Counted from the stretch's first letter, positions 18,717-28,226 are shown. The stretch: DNA of 64,000 bases from Hyphomicrobiales bacterium (GCA_900466475.1 UBMI01000001.1:1-64000); one strand, 5' to 3'. The notes: a model not told the origin generated them from the letters alone. Made by a program: numbers and translations.

Positions 18717-19937
18717 TCATGATACGGACTTCAGCCGCTTGCCTTCCGGGTCGTGATTGATCGTCGCGGCGATATCCTTCGTCCAGGCGGAGACGGCCGG
18801 GACGCGGGAGCGGTCGACGCGGTAGGCGAATTTCTTGGCGACGTCGACGATCTCGTCCAGCAGGCCGGTCTGCAGGGTGATCGGGTTGAGGCCAAGGCCC
18901 AGAAACTTGTCGTTCTTGACGACCAGATCATTCTCCGCAGCTTCCTTGCGCGGATTCGGCAACCAGACGATTTCGGAGCCGCTCATCCTGGCGATCATCT
19001 CGGCGAGATCGCGCACACGATGGGTCTCGGTCATCTGATTGAAGATCTCGACCCGCGAGCCACGGGCAGGCGGGTTCTTCAGCGCCAGCTCGATGCAGCG
19101 CACGGAATCCTGAATATGGATGAAGGCGCGCGTCTGGCCTCCGGTGCCGTGGACCGTCAGCGGGTAGCCGATGGCGGCCTGAATGAGGAAGCGGTTCAGC
19201 ACGGTGCCGTAGTCACCATCATAATCGAAGCGGTTGATGAGCTGCGGATGGCGGCGCGTCTGTTCGGTATGCGTGCCCCAGACGATGCCTTGATGCAGAT
19301 CCGTGATCCTGAGACCATCATTCTTGGCATAGAACTGGAAAAGCAGCTGATCCAGGCACTTCGTCATGTGGTAGATCGAGCCGGGATTGGACGGATAGAG
19401 AATTTCCTGGGAAGCCGTTTCGCCATCCATCGTTTCGATGCCGACGGGAAGATAACCTTCTGGAATGGCTGCGCCGACTGTCGAATAGCCATAGACGCCC
19501 ATGGTGCCCAGGTGGACGAGATGCGCATCGAGCTGCAGCTCGACCAACGCATTCAGGAGATTGTGCGTGGCGCTGACATTGTTGTTAACAGTGTAATTCT
19601 TGTGGCGGTCGCTTTTCATCGAGTAGGGGGCGGCGCGCTGTTCGGCGAAATGGATGATCGCATCGGGCCGGTTTTCCGCGAGCCACTTCTTGAGCAGCTC
19701 ATAGTCGCGGGCGAGGTCGATCAGATTGAAATGGATGCGGCGGCCGGTTTCTGCATGCCAGATGCGCGTGCGCTCTTGTATCGAGTCCATCGGGGTCAGC
19801 GACTGGACACCGAGTTCCGTATCGATCCAACGGCGGGAGAGATTATCGAGGATGTGAACATCATGGCCGGCATCGGAGAGATGCAGTGAGGTTGGCCAAC
19901 CGATGAAACCGTCTCCACCCATCACCGCAATCTTCAT
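18717..19937 (-). CDS. sqdB: UDP-sulfoquinovose synthase SqdB
   Basis: 406 residues, the normal length. Converts UDP-glucose and sulfite to UDP-sulfoquinovose using a bound NAD. Signatures: MKIAVMGGDGFIGWPTSLHL, DNLSRRWID, FAEQRAAPYSMKS, the catalytic YHMTK near residue 186, and the family-specific GIVWGTHTEQT and GGQTRAFIHIQDSVRCIE. First gene of the sulfolipid operon. SQDG can replace phospholipids when phosphate is short, so phosphate control is expected from the family, although I see no clear PHO box upstream. Confidence 0.97.
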   Translation of the reverse strand: MKIAVMGGDGFIGWPTSLHLSDAGHDVHILDNLSRRWIDTELGVQSLTPMDSIQERTRIWHAETGRRIHFNLIDLARDYELLKKWLAENRPDAIIHFAEQRAAPYSMKSDRHKNYTVNNNVSATHNLLNALVELQLDAHLVHLGTMGVYGYSTVGAAIPEGYLPVGIETMDGETASQEILYPSNPGSIYHMTKCLDQLLFQFYAKNDGLRITDLHQGIVWGTHTEQTRRHPQLINRFDYDGDYGTVLNRFLIQAAIGYPLTVHGTGGQTRAFIHIQDSVRCIELALKNPPARGSRVEIFNQMTETHRVRDLAEMIARMSGSEIVWLPNPRKEAAENDLVVKNDKFLGLGLNPITLQTGLLDEIVDVAKKFAYRVDRSRVPAVSAWTKDIAATINHDPEGKRLKSVS

Positions 19938-19960
19938 TCCACTGGCTCCTCATCGGTTGC

Positions 19961-19983
19961 TTCCTAACGGGGATAGTTAGGAA
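19961..19983. promoter_or_regulatory. Inverted repeat in the sqdB/ybgC divergent region
   Basis: Perfect 8-base arms TTCCTAAC and GTTAGGAA separated by GGGGATA, located 24 bases upstream of the sqdB ATG and 74 bases upstream of the ybgC ATG. No T-run follows it, so it reads as an operator or leader hairpin, not a terminator. A possible leftward -35 (TTGAAC) lies about 10 bases further upstream of sqdB. Confidence 0.55.
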
Positions 19984-20056
19984 ATATGACAATTGTTCAA
20001 TGCTTGCCTGTCGAGAGATGTTGCGTCAAAGAGGGCCGGAAAGTTTGGAGAAAATT

Positions 20057-20506
20057 ATGGCGGAACACGGCTTTTCTATTTCCGGCGAACTCGTCGAGGC
20101 GGGTCATCGACTCGTCCAGCGGGTCTACTACGAAGATACGGATTTCTCCGGTCTGGTCTATCACGCCCGTTATCTCCATTTTCTCGAACGCGGTCGCACC
20201 GACTATCTGCGGTGTCTCGGTGTCGAGCAGCGTGAACTCGTCAATGCCGATGAGGAAGGGCTCGTTTTCGTCGTTCATCGGATGGAGATCGACTTCAAGA
20301 CCCCCGCCCGCATGGATGACATTCTGACCGTGCTGACCCATACCGAGAAAGCCGGCGGCGCCAAGATGGTGCTCAACCAGGAAATCCGTCGTGACGACAC
20401 GCTGCTGATTGCCGCCAAGGTCATCATTGCCGTCATCAACGCCAAAGGACGGCCGCGCCGGTTGCCGGAGGCGCTGGCCAGACAGATGCTCATTCCCGAG
20501 ACCTGA
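20057..20506 (+). CDS. ybgC: Tol-Pal system-associated acyl-CoA thioesterase YbgC
   Basis: 149 residues from the ATG at 20057, with GGAG six bases upstream. 4-hydroxybenzoyl-CoA thioesterase hot-dog fold; the catalytic motif is YYEDTDFSGLVYHARYLHF near residues 24-42, followed by ERGRTDYLRCLGV. YbgC hydrolyses short acyl-CoAs and binds ACP, and classically precedes tolQ. Here a 403-base gap separates the two, so tolQ probably has its own promoter. Confidence 0.95.
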   Translation: MAEHGFSISGELVEAGHRLVQRVYYEDTDFSGLVYHARYLHFLERGRTDYLRCLGVEQRELVNADEEGLVFVVHRMEIDFKTPARMDDILTVLTHTEKAGGAKMVLNQEIRRDDTLLIAAKVIIAVINAKGRPRRLPEALARQMLIPET

Positions 20507-20909
20507 AAAGACCGATGCGTGCCTGCGATTTTGCGGCCTCGAACTGGCCGAATCGAGGGCTTGTAAAAACTTGAATTTTATGTGAAGGAATTTCCGCGCT
20601 GCAAGATAGCGCTGTGTTCGGCAACCGGACAATGTACCGGTCAAGTTAATCCAGGAACAAAATCTCCCGCGATATTCCTGCTGTCATAGTCTGGCACTAA
20701 CGATCTATTAACCATAATGGTGTCTTACTCGTGGAGTCGGAGTTTGTGCGACGCACGCCTTCCTTTGACCAAATTTGACGTCAAGAAGGCGGATGAAGAG
20801 CTTGGAAGCTTGACCAGGGCTTTGGGCGGCGGCCGCCAGACATTCTTGCGTGATCACTTCGTGCCGCCCGGTCAAGCGCCGGGCGTTTGGATTCGGGGAT
20901 TTTGGATCT
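20507..20909. other. 403-base gene-free region before tolQ
   Basis: No frame with a ribosome-binding site and convincing codon use is present. The region includes a CtrA-type half-site TTAACCAT at 20708-20715, a GANTC methylation-type site at 20734-20738, and GC-rich hairpins near 20838-20890 (CGCCCGG / CCGGGCG) that would sit in the tolQ leader. The long leader and the cell-cycle motif suggest that tolQRA has its own regulated promoter. Confidence 0.5.
20708..20715 (+). promoter_or_regulatory. CtrA-type half-site upstream of tolQ
   Basis: TTAACCAT, the known alphaproteobacterial CtrA consensus half-site, within TATTAACCATAATGG, about 195 bases before the tolQ ATG. The same 11-mer TTAACCATAAT recurs upstream of pal. 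A chance match of eight bases is possible, but the repetition in the same gene cluster makes it more credible. Confidence 0.5.
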
Positions 20910-21629
20910 ATGGAACAAGTAGGATTGGCAGCAGCCACGACCGACGTCAGCCTCTGGTCGCTTTTCATGCAGGCCGGCATTGTCGTCAAGCTGGTTATGC
21001 TCGGCCTTATCGCCGCTTCGGTGTGGACCTGGGCTATCGTCATCGACAAATACCTGGCTTACGGCCGTGCCCGTCGCCAGTTCGACAAGTTCGAGCAGGT
21101 CTTCTGGTCGGGCCAGTCGCTGGAAGAACTCTACCGGACGCTTTCCGAGCGCAACAATACCGGCCTGGCGGCAATCTTTGTCGCGGCGATGCGCGAATGG
21201 AAGAAGTCCTTCGAGCGCGGCGCGCGTTCGCCGATCGGTCTGCAAATGCGTATCGACCGCGCCATGGACGTGACGCTCGCCCGTGAATCCGAATATCTCT
21301 CGGCGCGCCTCGGCTCGCTTGCGACGATCGGTTCGGCTGGTCCCTTCATCGGCCTGTTCGGTACGGTCGTCGGTATCATGACCTCGTTCCAGGCAATCGC
21401 CGGCTCGAAGTCCACCAACCTTGCGGTCGTGGCACCCGGTATCGCGGAAGCGCTCCTCGCAACCGCCATCGGTCTCGTCGCCGCTATCCCGGCGGTTATC
21501 GCCTACAACAAGTTCTCCGCCGACGCCGGCAAGCTCTCGGGTCGCATGGAAGGCTTTGCGGACGAATTCTCCGCCATCCTTTCGCGCCAGATCGACGAGA
21601 AGCTGCAGCCGCGCCAGGCGGCCCAGTAA
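20910..21629 (+). CDS. tolQ: Tol-Pal system proton channel subunit TolQ
   Basis: 239 residues from the ATG at 20910. MotA/TolQ/ExbB family: TM1 near residues 26-50 ([20 protein letters not shown]), a cytoplasmic stretch, then TM2/TM3 with [20 protein letters not shown] and [20 protein letters not shown]. With TolR it harnesses the proton gradient to power TolA, and so helps invaginate the outer membrane at division. Followed by tolR after 14 bases. Confidence 0.97.
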   Translation: MEQVGLAAATTDVSLWSLFMQAGIVVKLVMLGLIAASVWTWAIVIDKYLAYGRARRQFDKFEQVFWSGQSLEELYRTLSERNNTGLAAIFVAAMREWKKSFERGARSPIGLQMRIDRAMDVTLARESEYLSARLGSLATIGSAGPFIGLFGTVVGIMTSFQAIAGSKSTNLAVVAPGIAEALLATAIGLVAAIPAVIAYNKFSADAGKLSGRMEGFADEFSAILSRQIDEKLQPRQAAQ

Positions 21630-21643
21630 CGGAGTAGACGACC

Positions 21644-22099
21644 ATGGGTATGGCTGTAGGCGGCAATAGCGGAGGAGGCGGCGGACGCCGCCGCCGCGGT
21701 GGCCGCAACAAGGGAGTTATCTCCGAAATCAACGTGACGCCGCTCGTCGACGTCATGCTCGTGTTGCTCATCATTTTCATGGTGGCGGCCCCGATGATGA
21801 CGGTCGGTGTTCCGATCGATCTGCCGGAAACGCAGGCCAAGGCACTGAATTCCGAGACGCAGCCGATCACGATCTCGGTCAAGAACAGCGGCGAAGTCTA
21901 TCTGCAGGAAACGCCGATCCCGGCTGAGGAAATTGCTGCAAAGCTCGAGGCGATCGCCACCACCGGCTACAACGAGCGCATCTTCGTGCGCGGCGATGCG
22001 ACTGCGCCTTATGGCGTGATTGCTGACGTCATGGCCCGTATCCAGGGCGCGGGCTTCAAGAATATCGGCCTCGTGACGCAGCAGAAGAAGGACCAGTAA
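21644..22099 (+). CDS. tolR: Tol-Pal system protein TolR
   Basis: 151 residues. Single TM with the essential acidic residue in the pattern [20 protein letters not shown] (Asp near residue 36). The N-terminus is a Gly/Arg-rich cytoplasmic tail ([12 protein letters not shown]), longer than in enterobacteria. The periplasmic domain ends [17 protein letters not shown], as in ExbD/TolR. Positioned between tolQ and tolA with short gaps. Confidence 0.97.
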   Translation: MGMAVGGNSGGGGGRRRRGGRNKGVISEINVTPLVDVMLVLLIIFMVAAPMMTVGVPIDLPETQAKALNSETQPITISVKNSGEVYLQETPIPAEEIAAKLEAIATTGYNERIFVRGDATAPYGVIADVMARIQGAGFKNIGLVTQQKKDQ

Positions 22100-22107
22100 C
22101 GCTCAAG

Positions 22108-23247
22108 ATGAAGACCAGCGTCGTCACATCTGCGGTTCTGCACGGGCTGGTGCTTACCTGGGCGCTGGTATCGTTGGGCACTCCGGAATCCTTCAAGGTG
22201 GAGGATTTCGAGGCAATGCCGGTCGATCTGGTGCCGGTGGAATCCATCACGCAGATGCAGCAGGGCGATAAGAAGGCTCCAATGAAGGAGACCTCTGCGC
22301 CTGTGCCCACGACGCGGCCGCCAATCCCGGAGCCGTCGGAAAATGCCGGTGACAATAAGGCCGATCTGAAGACGCCGCCGGTTCCGAACGCCAAGCCGAG
22401 CAACAGCGACGCGGCCGCCGCCAATTCGAGCGACAAGCCGCAGCCGCAGATCGACCCGAAGCCGAACGACGTCAAGGAAGTCAACAAGGAAGAGACCGAG
22501 GTCGAGCAGCCGAAGCAAGTCGCTTCCATTCCGCAGACTAAGCCGGCAGAAATAATGCCGCCGCCGAAGCCTGAGGAAAAGCCGCCGGAGGAACAGGCCA
22601 AACCTGAAGAGCCGCCGAAACCGGATGCGGAAGCACTGCCGGACAAGGTGCCGACCCCGGTCGTCAAGCCGCAGGTAAAGCCGCCGGAGCAGAAACCTGC
22701 CGAAAAGCCGCCGGAAAAGACGCCGGACCAGCCGAAGGCTGCGGAAGTGCCGACGGACAAGAAAAAGGCCGATAAGAAACAGGAAGTGGCGAAATCCGCT
22801 TCGTCGATGAAGAGCGACTTCAATGCGGATGAAATCTCTGCACTGCTGAACAAGACCGATCCCTCCGCCGGCGGCACTAAGCGGTCGACGCAGGAAGCAT
22901 CGCTGGGCGCCAAGAAGGCGACGAACGGTGCTTCGAAGTTGTCTCTCAGTGAAATGGATGCGCTGAAAAGCGCGATCGCCGGCAACTGGTCGGTCATTCC
23001 CGGCATGGAAGGCATGGCTGACGTGCGCATCAAGGTTCATATGAAGCTTGATCAGGACGGCAATATCATCGGCGAGCCGGAAGTCGAAGCGACCGGTGGC
23101 GACAATGATTCCACCCGCCGGGCTCTGGCCGGCGGTGCCTATCGCGCCATCATGAAATCAGCGCCTTTCTCAAGTCTGCCGAAAGACAAATACGACGCCT
23201 GGAACGAAGTCGTCGTCAACTTTGATCCGAGCGATCTGGGAATCTAG
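22108..23247 (+). CDS. tolA: Tol-Pal system protein TolA
   Basis: 379 residues. N-terminal membrane anchor (VVTSAVLHGLVLTWALVS), then a long Pro/Lys/Glu-rich periplasmic arm at about residues 45-235, and a C-terminal TonB/TolA-like domain at about 290-379 (MDALKSAIAGNWSVIPG ... SLPKDKYDAWNEVVVNFDP). It bridges the TolQR motor to Pal at the outer membrane. The Pro-rich arm replaces the Ala-rich helix of the E. coli protein, so identification rests on the anchor, the C-terminal domain and the position. It ends immediately next to the start of a paralogue. Confidence 0.93.
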   Translation: MKTSVVTSAVLHGLVLTWALVSLGTPESFKVEDFEAMPVDLVPVESITQMQQGDKKAPMKETSAPVPTTRPPIPEPSENAGDNKADLKTPPVPNAKPSNSDAAAANSSDKPQPQIDPKPNDVKEVNKEETEVEQPKQVASIPQTKPAEIMPPPKPEEKPPEEQAKPEEPPKPDAEALPDKVPTPVVKPQVKPPEQKPAEKPPEKTPDQPKAAEVPTDKKKADKKQEVAKSASSMKSDFNADEISALLNKTDPSAGGTKRSTQEASLGAKKATNGASKLSLSEMDALKSAIAGNWSVIPGMEGMADVRIKVHMKLDQDGNIIGEPEVEATGGDNDSTRRALAGGAYRAIMKSAPFSSLPKDKYDAWNEVVVNFDPSDLGI

Positions 23248-23685
23248 ATGCTGCACTGGCGATTCCATTTTGCGAAGTCTTTCGGGACCATGGCGATATT
23301 GGCGATTGCTTGCACGCTTTCTCTTAATGCGCGTGCTGACACCGTCGCGCGCAAAGAAAGCGGTACGAAAGTGCCGATGATAGGCCAAGCGACCATGGAT
23401 GCGATGAAACGCTCGGTCGCTGACCGTTTCGTACTCCCCGGTAACCTCAAGGATGCCGGCAGCGTCAAACTGCAATTTCGTGTGAAACTCGGCAAAGACG
23501 GCAATATCTTGGGAACCCCTGAGGCTGACGCCAGCGGCGGTAGCGAGGCGACGCGTAAAACCATTAGGGACGCTGCATTTCGTGCGATCGTCCGCGCGGC
23601 TCCTTTCACGATGCTCCCAAAAGACAAATACGATGGCTGGAAGGAAGTTATCTTTAACTTCGATGCCAGCGACCTGAACCCATAA
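23248..23685 (+). CDS. Secreted TolA C-terminal-domain-like protein (tandem partial paralogue of tolA)
   Basis: 145 residues. A signal peptide or anchor ([16 protein letters not shown]) is followed directly by a domain closely matching TolA residues 290-379, without the Pro-rich arm. Shared pieces include a DGNI.G.PE.(D/E)A(S/T)GG pattern, [20 protein letters not shown] versus AYRAIMKSAPFSSLPKDKYD in TolA, and NFDASDL versus NFDPSDL at the ends. The ATG starts on the base after the tolA stop, so translation is coupled. Codon use resembles the neighbours. It probably arose by duplication of the TolA C-terminal domain. Role unknown; it could compete with or assist TolA at Pal or TolB. Confidence 0.85.
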   Translation: MLHWRFHFAKSFGTMAILAIACTLSLNARADTVARKESGTKVPMIGQATMDAMKRSVADRFVLPGNLKDAGSVKLQFRVKLGKDGNILGTPEADASGGSEATRKTIRDAAFRAIVRAAPFTMLPKDKYDGWKEVIFNFDASDLNP

Positions 23686-23705
23686 ATGCTGAAAGGCTGT
23701 TTGGT

Positions 23706-25016
23706 ATGACAAAGTGTTCCTTCTTCCGCGCCATCATGGTTGCTGCCGGTCTGATGACCGCCGCTGCCTTCGCGACGCCGGCCAACGCACTTGTTGAGAT
23801 CAACATCAATAAGGGTAACGTCCAGCCGCTGCCGATCGCGGTGACAGACTTTCTGCAGGGCAACATGGGTGCGCAGGTCTCGCAGGTCATCGCGGCCGAC
23901 CTGCAGCGGTCTGGACTATTTGCGCCGATCAACAAGACAGCCTTCATCGAGAAGATTTCCAATCCGGACGCCTCGCCGCGTTTCGAGGACTGGAAGGTCA
24001 TCAATGCTCAGGCATTGGTCACCGGTCGCGTTACCCAGGAGGCGGATGGCCGTCTTCGCGCCGAGTTCCGTCTGTGGGACACGTTCGCCGGTCAGCAGAT
24101 GACTGGCCAGCAGTTCTACACGCAGCCGGAGAATTGGCGTCGTGTCGCCCACATCATCGCAGATGCGATCTACAAGCAGATCACCGGCGAAGAGGGGTAT
24201 TTCGATACGCGTGTCGTTTTCGTTTCGGAATCCGGCACCAAGCAACAGCGCAAGCGCCAGCTTGCCATCATGGACCAGGATGGCTTCAATGTGCGCATGC
24301 TGACTGACGGCAGCGACCTCGTTCTGACGCCGCGCTTCTCGCCAAGCCGGCAGGAAGTGACCTACATGTCCTTCGCAAACCAGCAGCCGCGCGTCTATCT
24401 GCTGCAGCTCGAAACCGGGCAGCGCGAAGTGGTCGGCAACTTCCCGGGCATGACCTTCTCGCCGCGCTTCTCTCCCGATGGCCAGAAGGTCATCATGAGC
24501 CTGCAGCAGGAAGGCAACTCGAACATCTACACGATGGATCTGCGTTCGCGTACGACGACCCGCCTGACATCGACGGCCGCGATCGACACTTCGCCCTCCT
24601 ATTCGCCCGATGGCAATCGCATCGCCTTCGAAAGTGACCGCGGCGGACAGTCGCAGATCTACGTCATGAATGCCGATGGTTCGGGCCAGAGCCGAATCTC
24701 CTTCGGTGACGGCAGGTACTCGACGCCGGTCTGGTCGCCACGCGGCGATCTGATCGCTTTCACCAAGCAGTCGGGCGGCAAGTTCTCTATCGGTGTCATG
24801 AAGCCGGATGGTTCGGGTGAGCGTATCCTGACCACGGGTTTCCACAATGAAGGTCCGACCTGGGCGCCGAATGGTCGCGTCATAATGTTCTTCCGTCAGG
24901 CAGCAGGTGCGGGTGGCCCGCAGCTCTATTCGATCGATCTGACGGGCTACAATGAGCAGGCGATCAAGACGCCGGCCTATGGTTCGGACCCGGCCTGGTC
25001 GCCGCTCCTTGAATAG
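23706..25016 (+). CDS. tolB: Tol-Pal system periplasmic protein TolB
   Basis: 436 residues. Signal peptide ends near ATPANA (about residue 28), followed by the N-terminal alpha/beta domain ([20 protein letters not shown]) and a six-bladed beta-propeller with repeated WD-like [27 protein letters not shown] and [13 protein letters not shown] motifs. It binds Pal and is released by TolA. It lies 20 bases after the TolA-like gene. Confidence 0.97.
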   Translation: MTKCSFFRAIMVAAGLMTAAAFATPANALVEININKGNVQPLPIAVTDFLQGNMGAQVSQVIAADLQRSGLFAPINKTAFIEKISNPDASPRFEDWKVINAQALVTGRVTQEADGRLRAEFRLWDTFAGQQMTGQQFYTQPENWRRVAHIIADAIYKQITGEEGYFDTRVVFVSESGTKQQRKRQLAIMDQDGFNVRMLTDGSDLVLTPRFSPSRQEVTYMSFANQQPRVYLLQLETGQREVVGNFPGMTFSPRFSPDGQKVIMSLQQEGNSNIYTMDLRSRTTTRLTSTAAIDTSPSYSPDGNRIAFESDRGGQSQIYVMNADGSGQSRISFGDGRYSTPVWSPRGDLIAFTKQSGGKFSIGVMKPDGSGERILTTGFHNEGPTWAPNGRVIMFFRQAAGAGGPQLYSIDLTGYNEQAIKTPAYGSDPAWSPLLE

Positions 25017-25092
25017 TGGACGAGCGGAAATTCGCCTTCATGTCGCCGCAAAGTCCTGAAAATGGGCGATGCAGGGACAAATCAACGAATCG

Positions 25093-25122
25093 TTAACCAT
25101 AATCTTTGATGGCCGGTTAACC
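25093..25122 (+). promoter_or_regulatory. CtrA-type half-sites upstream of pal
   Basis: TTAACCAT at 25093-25100 and TTAACC at 25117-25122, 24 bases apart start-to-start, within 83 bases of the pal ATG. A GAATC (GANTC, the CcrM methylation sequence) abuts the first half-site at 25087-25091. These suggest that pal has its own, possibly cell-cycle-controlled, promoter in the 158-base gap after tolB. Confidence 0.5.
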
Positions 25123-25174
25123 GAGTGCGGTTACTGTCCGGAAACCCTGATTGAAGTCGCAAGGAGACCCGGCC

Positions 25175-25708
25175 ATGAGCCGAATTCACACCCCGGCAAT
25201 GAGCCGCATGCAGAATTTCGCCCGCAACCCCGTCATGATCGCACTTGTTGCCGGGCTCGCTCTTGCGAGCTGCGCCAACAAGAAGAATGGCGTGCCGAAC
25301 AGCGCCGGTGAACTCGGCCTCGGTGCCGGCGCAGCAACGCCGGGCTCCGCCCAGGACTTCACGGTCAATGTCGGCGACCGCATCTTTTTCGACACCGACT
25401 CCACGTCGATCCGCGCCGATGCTGCCCAGACGCTCGACCGTCAGGCACAGTGGCTCGGTCGTTATCCGAACTACCAGGTTACGGTCGAAGGTCATGCCGA
25501 CGAACGTGGTACGCGCGAATATAACCTTGCTCTCGGCGCTCGCCGCGCTGCAGCCACCAAGGATTATCTCGCCTCGCGCGGCGTTCCGGCCCAGCGTCTG
25601 AAGACGATCTCCTACGGCAAGGAACGTCCGGTTGCTGTCTGCGATGATATTTCCTGCTGGTCGCAGAACCGCCGTGCGGTCACCGTTCTCGGTGGCGCAG
25701 GCATGTAA
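25175..25708 (+). CDS. pal: Peptidoglycan-associated lipoprotein Pal
   Basis: 177 residues from the ATG at 25175, which has AAGGAG eight bases upstream. Lipobox LALASC places the lipidated Cys at about residue 33. The OmpA-like peptidoglycan-binding domain is at about 75-170, with VTVEGHADERGTREYNLALG and ISYGKERPVAVC. It anchors the outer membrane to peptidoglycan. An upstream alternative start is possible but would lengthen the signal region. Confidence 0.97.
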   Translation: MSRIHTPAMSRMQNFARNPVMIALVAGLALASCANKKNGVPNSAGELGLGAGAATPGSAQDFTVNVGDRIFFDTDSTSIRADAAQTLDRQAQWLGRYPNYQVTVEGHADERGTREYNLALGARRAAATKDYLASRGVPAQRLKTISYGKERPVAVCDDISCWSQNRRAVTVLGGAGM

Positions 25709-25734
25709 TTCACGGCCAAAGCCGGAATTTGACG

Positions 25735-25766
25735 AGGCGGCCTCTTGCGGGCCGCCTTTTCTTTTT
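25735..25766 (+). terminator. Rho-independent terminator after pal
   Basis: Perfect stem AGGCGGCC / GGCCGCCT with loop TCTTGCG, followed by TTTTCTTTTT. It ends the tolB-pal transcript before cpoB. Confidence 0.93.
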
Positions 25767-25868
25767 GACCACACTTTGGCCAGACTCCGTTGCTTTTTGA
25801 AAGCAATTGGAAAAATCTCCTGTTCGTGCCATCGGGGCGCGAAGAATCACTGGGACAGGACGATACAA

Positions 25869-26867
25869 ATGAAGAATCTAGTCGTCGCAGGCATGCTGTG
25901 CCTTGCGGCCGTGACCGGGAGCGAACGAGCGGCGTATTCCGCTTCGTTCTTCGGCTTGCACATCGGCGGCCAATCCGCAGAACAGAGCCAGCCGGCAGCG
26001 CCGGTCGTCAACGTGCAGAGCAGCGGAGCGGAAGTCCGCATCCAGCAGATGGAAGACCAGATGCGGCAGCTGAACGGCCGTATCGAGGAAATGAGCTTTC
26101 AGCTCCTCCAGATGCAGGAGACGATCCGCAAGCAGCAGGAAGACAATGAATTCCGCTTCCAGCAGCTTGAAAAGACGGGCGGCGGTGCAAGTGGTGGCGG
26201 TGCGGCCAAGACGCCGGTGAAGAAGAGTGAAGCAGACGTTGCTCCTCCGGCATCAGGCGGGGGCGACGATATCGCCAAGGTCATTCAAGCCCCACAGGGA
26301 GCCGAAACGGCTCCCTCCACCGACGTGCCCGCCAATGAAGGCCTCGGCCAGCCGCCGCGTGAGCTCGGCTCCATGGATTTCGACCAGAACGGCAATCCTA
26401 TGGGCAATACCATGAACAAGAATGCGACTGTCGGTTCCGCGCCGCTGCCGGATGCCGGGGCGCCGCAGCAGACTGCTTCGCTCGGCAGCGAGGGTGATCA
26501 GTACAGGGCTGCCTATGGCCATGTGCTTTCCGGCGACTACGGCACGGCTGAGCAGGAATTTACGCAGTATATTTCCCGTTATCCGAACAGCTCGCGGGCT
26601 GCGGATGCCAATTTCTGGCTCGGCGAGGCGCTTTATTCGCAGGGCAAGTTCAACGAATCTGCGAAGACCTTCCTGAACGCCCATCAGAAATATGGCACAT
26701 CCGAGAAGGCGCCTGAGATGTTGCTGAAGCTCGGCATGTCGCTTGCCGCACTCGACAATACCGATACTGCCTGTGCGACGCTCCGCGAAGTCAGCAAGCG
26801 GTACCCGAAGGCGTCCCGCGCCGTCATAAATAAGGTCGCGAGCGAACAGAAGCGTCTCGCCTGCTAA
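25869..26867 (+). CDS. cpoB: Tol-Pal system protein CpoB (YbgF)
   Basis: 332 residues from the ATG at 25869. Signal peptide (MKNLVVAGMLCLAAVTGSERAAYSA boundary near residue 25), then an N-terminal coiled coil at about 50-105 (RIQQMEDQMRQLNGRIEEMS), a low-complexity Gly/Ala/Pro linker, and C-terminal TPR repeats at about 205-325 (YGTAEQEFTQYISRYPNSSR, ANFWLGEALYSQGKFNESA). CpoB links cell-wall synthesis to outer-membrane constriction. The linker is longer than in E. coli. Confidence 0.95.
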   Translation: MKNLVVAGMLCLAAVTGSERAAYSASFFGLHIGGQSAEQSQPAAPVVNVQSSGAEVRIQQMEDQMRQLNGRIEEMSFQLLQMQETIRKQQEDNEFRFQQLEKTGGGASGGGAAKTPVKKSEADVAPPASGGGDDIAKVIQAPQGAETAPSTDVPANEGLGQPPRELGSMDFDQNGNPMGNTMNKNATVGSAPLPDAGAPQQTASLGSEGDQYRAAYGHVLSGDYGTAEQEFTQYISRYPNSSRAADANFWLGEALYSQGKFNESAKTFLNAHQKYGTSEKAPEMLLKLGMSLAALDNTDTACATLREVSKRYPKASRAVINKVASEQKRLAC

Positions 26868-26896
26868 GGTCTTCCGGCTTGTTTCCGGAGGACCTG

Positions 26897-28213
26897 ATGT
26901 CTCCCGAAGCGGCAATTGGCCGTTTCCTCACTTCGCTGAAGACGCCCGCGCGCATTCTTGTCGCGATCTCAGGGGGCAGCGATTCTACTGGCCTGCTTCT
27001 TCTGCTCTTCGAGGCGCTGAAGGCCACACCCAATCCTCGAATTTCCCTTTGTGCCGCCACCGTCGATCATGCGTTGCGCAGAGGATCTGCAGATGAGGCG
27101 CGCGAGGTCGCAGCCCTCTGTGGGTCACTTGGCATTCCGCACAACACCGTGGTCTGGCAAGGCGAAAAACCGAAGACCGGCATCATGGCAGCCGCACGCG
27201 AGGCGCGCTACGGCCTGCTGGCCGAAGCGGCGGAAGCGCTTGGAGCTGATCTCATCGTCACCGGACATACAGCCGAGGATCAACGCGAAACGCTGGAGAT
27301 GCAGGGCAAGCGAGCCGAGCTGCTTTCGACCGGCATTGCGGATACTGTGCTCTTTGACCGGCGCTTTTGGATCCTGCGGCCGCTTCTCTTCTCCAGCCGG
27401 GCCGATATCCGTCGCTTTCTCAGCACGCGCGGCGTCCACTGGATAGACGATCCCAGCAACGAGGATATGAAATACGAGCGCGTGCAGACGCGCCGACAAC
27501 TTCCGCTGAATATGGGCGCAGCAACGGACGTCGACACTGCTGCGCAACGGCGGCTGGCTTATTCGTCCAGCGGAGTTAAATGGCTGGACAACTATTTCCG
27601 GCTTCATGGCGGCTTGCTCGGACAGGTGATACCCGACGGATTGAGGCAAGATCCTGCCGTTTTCGACTATGCACTCGGCCGTCTGACGGCAGTTTTCGGT
27701 GGCCGGCCATTCGTGCCGGGGAGGGTGCAGATGGAGCGGCTTCTTGCATTCGCCGCCAATGGCAAGCCCGGGCGAATGACCGCTGGCAGGGTGGTATTCG
27801 ATCTCAGGCGTGACGGGCTTTATCTGGCGCGAGAGAGCCGGGGAATCCTGCCCCTCAGGCTTCAGCCAGGAGAGACCGGGGTCTGGGACGGCCGGTTTTT
27901 TGTGCGCAATGGGTCGGCAGCCGTCATTCATGTCGATGCGGCTCACGCCATCGACATCGACGAAGGCAGTGCCACACGGTTTCCCAAGGCGGCATGGAAG
28001 CGAGCCATGGCTTCAGCGCCGGCCTTATCGGCCCACAGCGCGCCTCTATCGGCGGAATTTGGCAGGTTGGTCGAGGTGACGCCGCATTTTGCCCCCTTCG
28101 ACCGCTTTTTGACACGATTTGACTTCACCTTTGCCGACAGGCTTTCGGCAGTTTTCTCGAGGGCGCCCTATGCGGAGCCGCCTTTAAGAAGTATTGACGG
28201 AAAAACGATCTGA
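26897..28213 (+). CDS. tilS: tRNA(Ile)-lysidine synthetase TilS
   Basis: 438 residues from the ATG at 26897 (CCGGAGGACCTG directly upstream). It modifies C34 of tRNA-Ile(CAU) to lysidine so that it reads AUA. PP-loop ATP-binding motif [15 protein letters not shown] near residue 22, followed by [17 protein letters not shown] and the family signature [15 protein letters not shown]. The C-terminal half is less conserved, as usual. Its position between cpoB and ftsH is standard in rhizobia. It contains the probable ftsH promoter just after its stop. Confidence 0.95.
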   Translation: MSPEAAIGRFLTSLKTPARILVAISGGSDSTGLLLLLFEALKATPNPRISLCAATVDHALRRGSADEAREVAALCGSLGIPHNTVVWQGEKPKTGIMAAAREARYGLLAEAAEALGADLIVTGHTAEDQRETLEMQGKRAELLSTGIADTVLFDRRFWILRPLLFSSRADIRRFLSTRGVHWIDDPSNEDMKYERVQTRRQLPLNMGAATDVDTAAQRRLAYSSSGVKWLDNYFRLHGGLLGQVIPDGLRQDPAVFDYALGRLTAVFGGRPFVPGRVQMERLLAFAANGKPGRMTAGRVVFDLRRDGLYLARESRGILPLRLQPGETGVWDGRFFVRNGSAAVIHVDAAHAIDIDEGSATRFPKAAWKRAMASAPALSAHSAPLSAEFGRLVEVTPHFAPFDRFLTRFDFTFADRLSAVFSRAPYAEPPLRSIDGKTI

Positions 28214-28226
28214 CAGAGTGGATCGC

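Noticed and set aside
18753..19889. Long open frame antisense to sqdB
   Set aside because: SqdB identity is unambiguous on the other strand, so this frame is a shadow.
22009..23040. Arg/Leu-rich frames antisense to tolA
   Set aside because: They arise from the Pro/Lys-rich repeat composition of the TolA arm.
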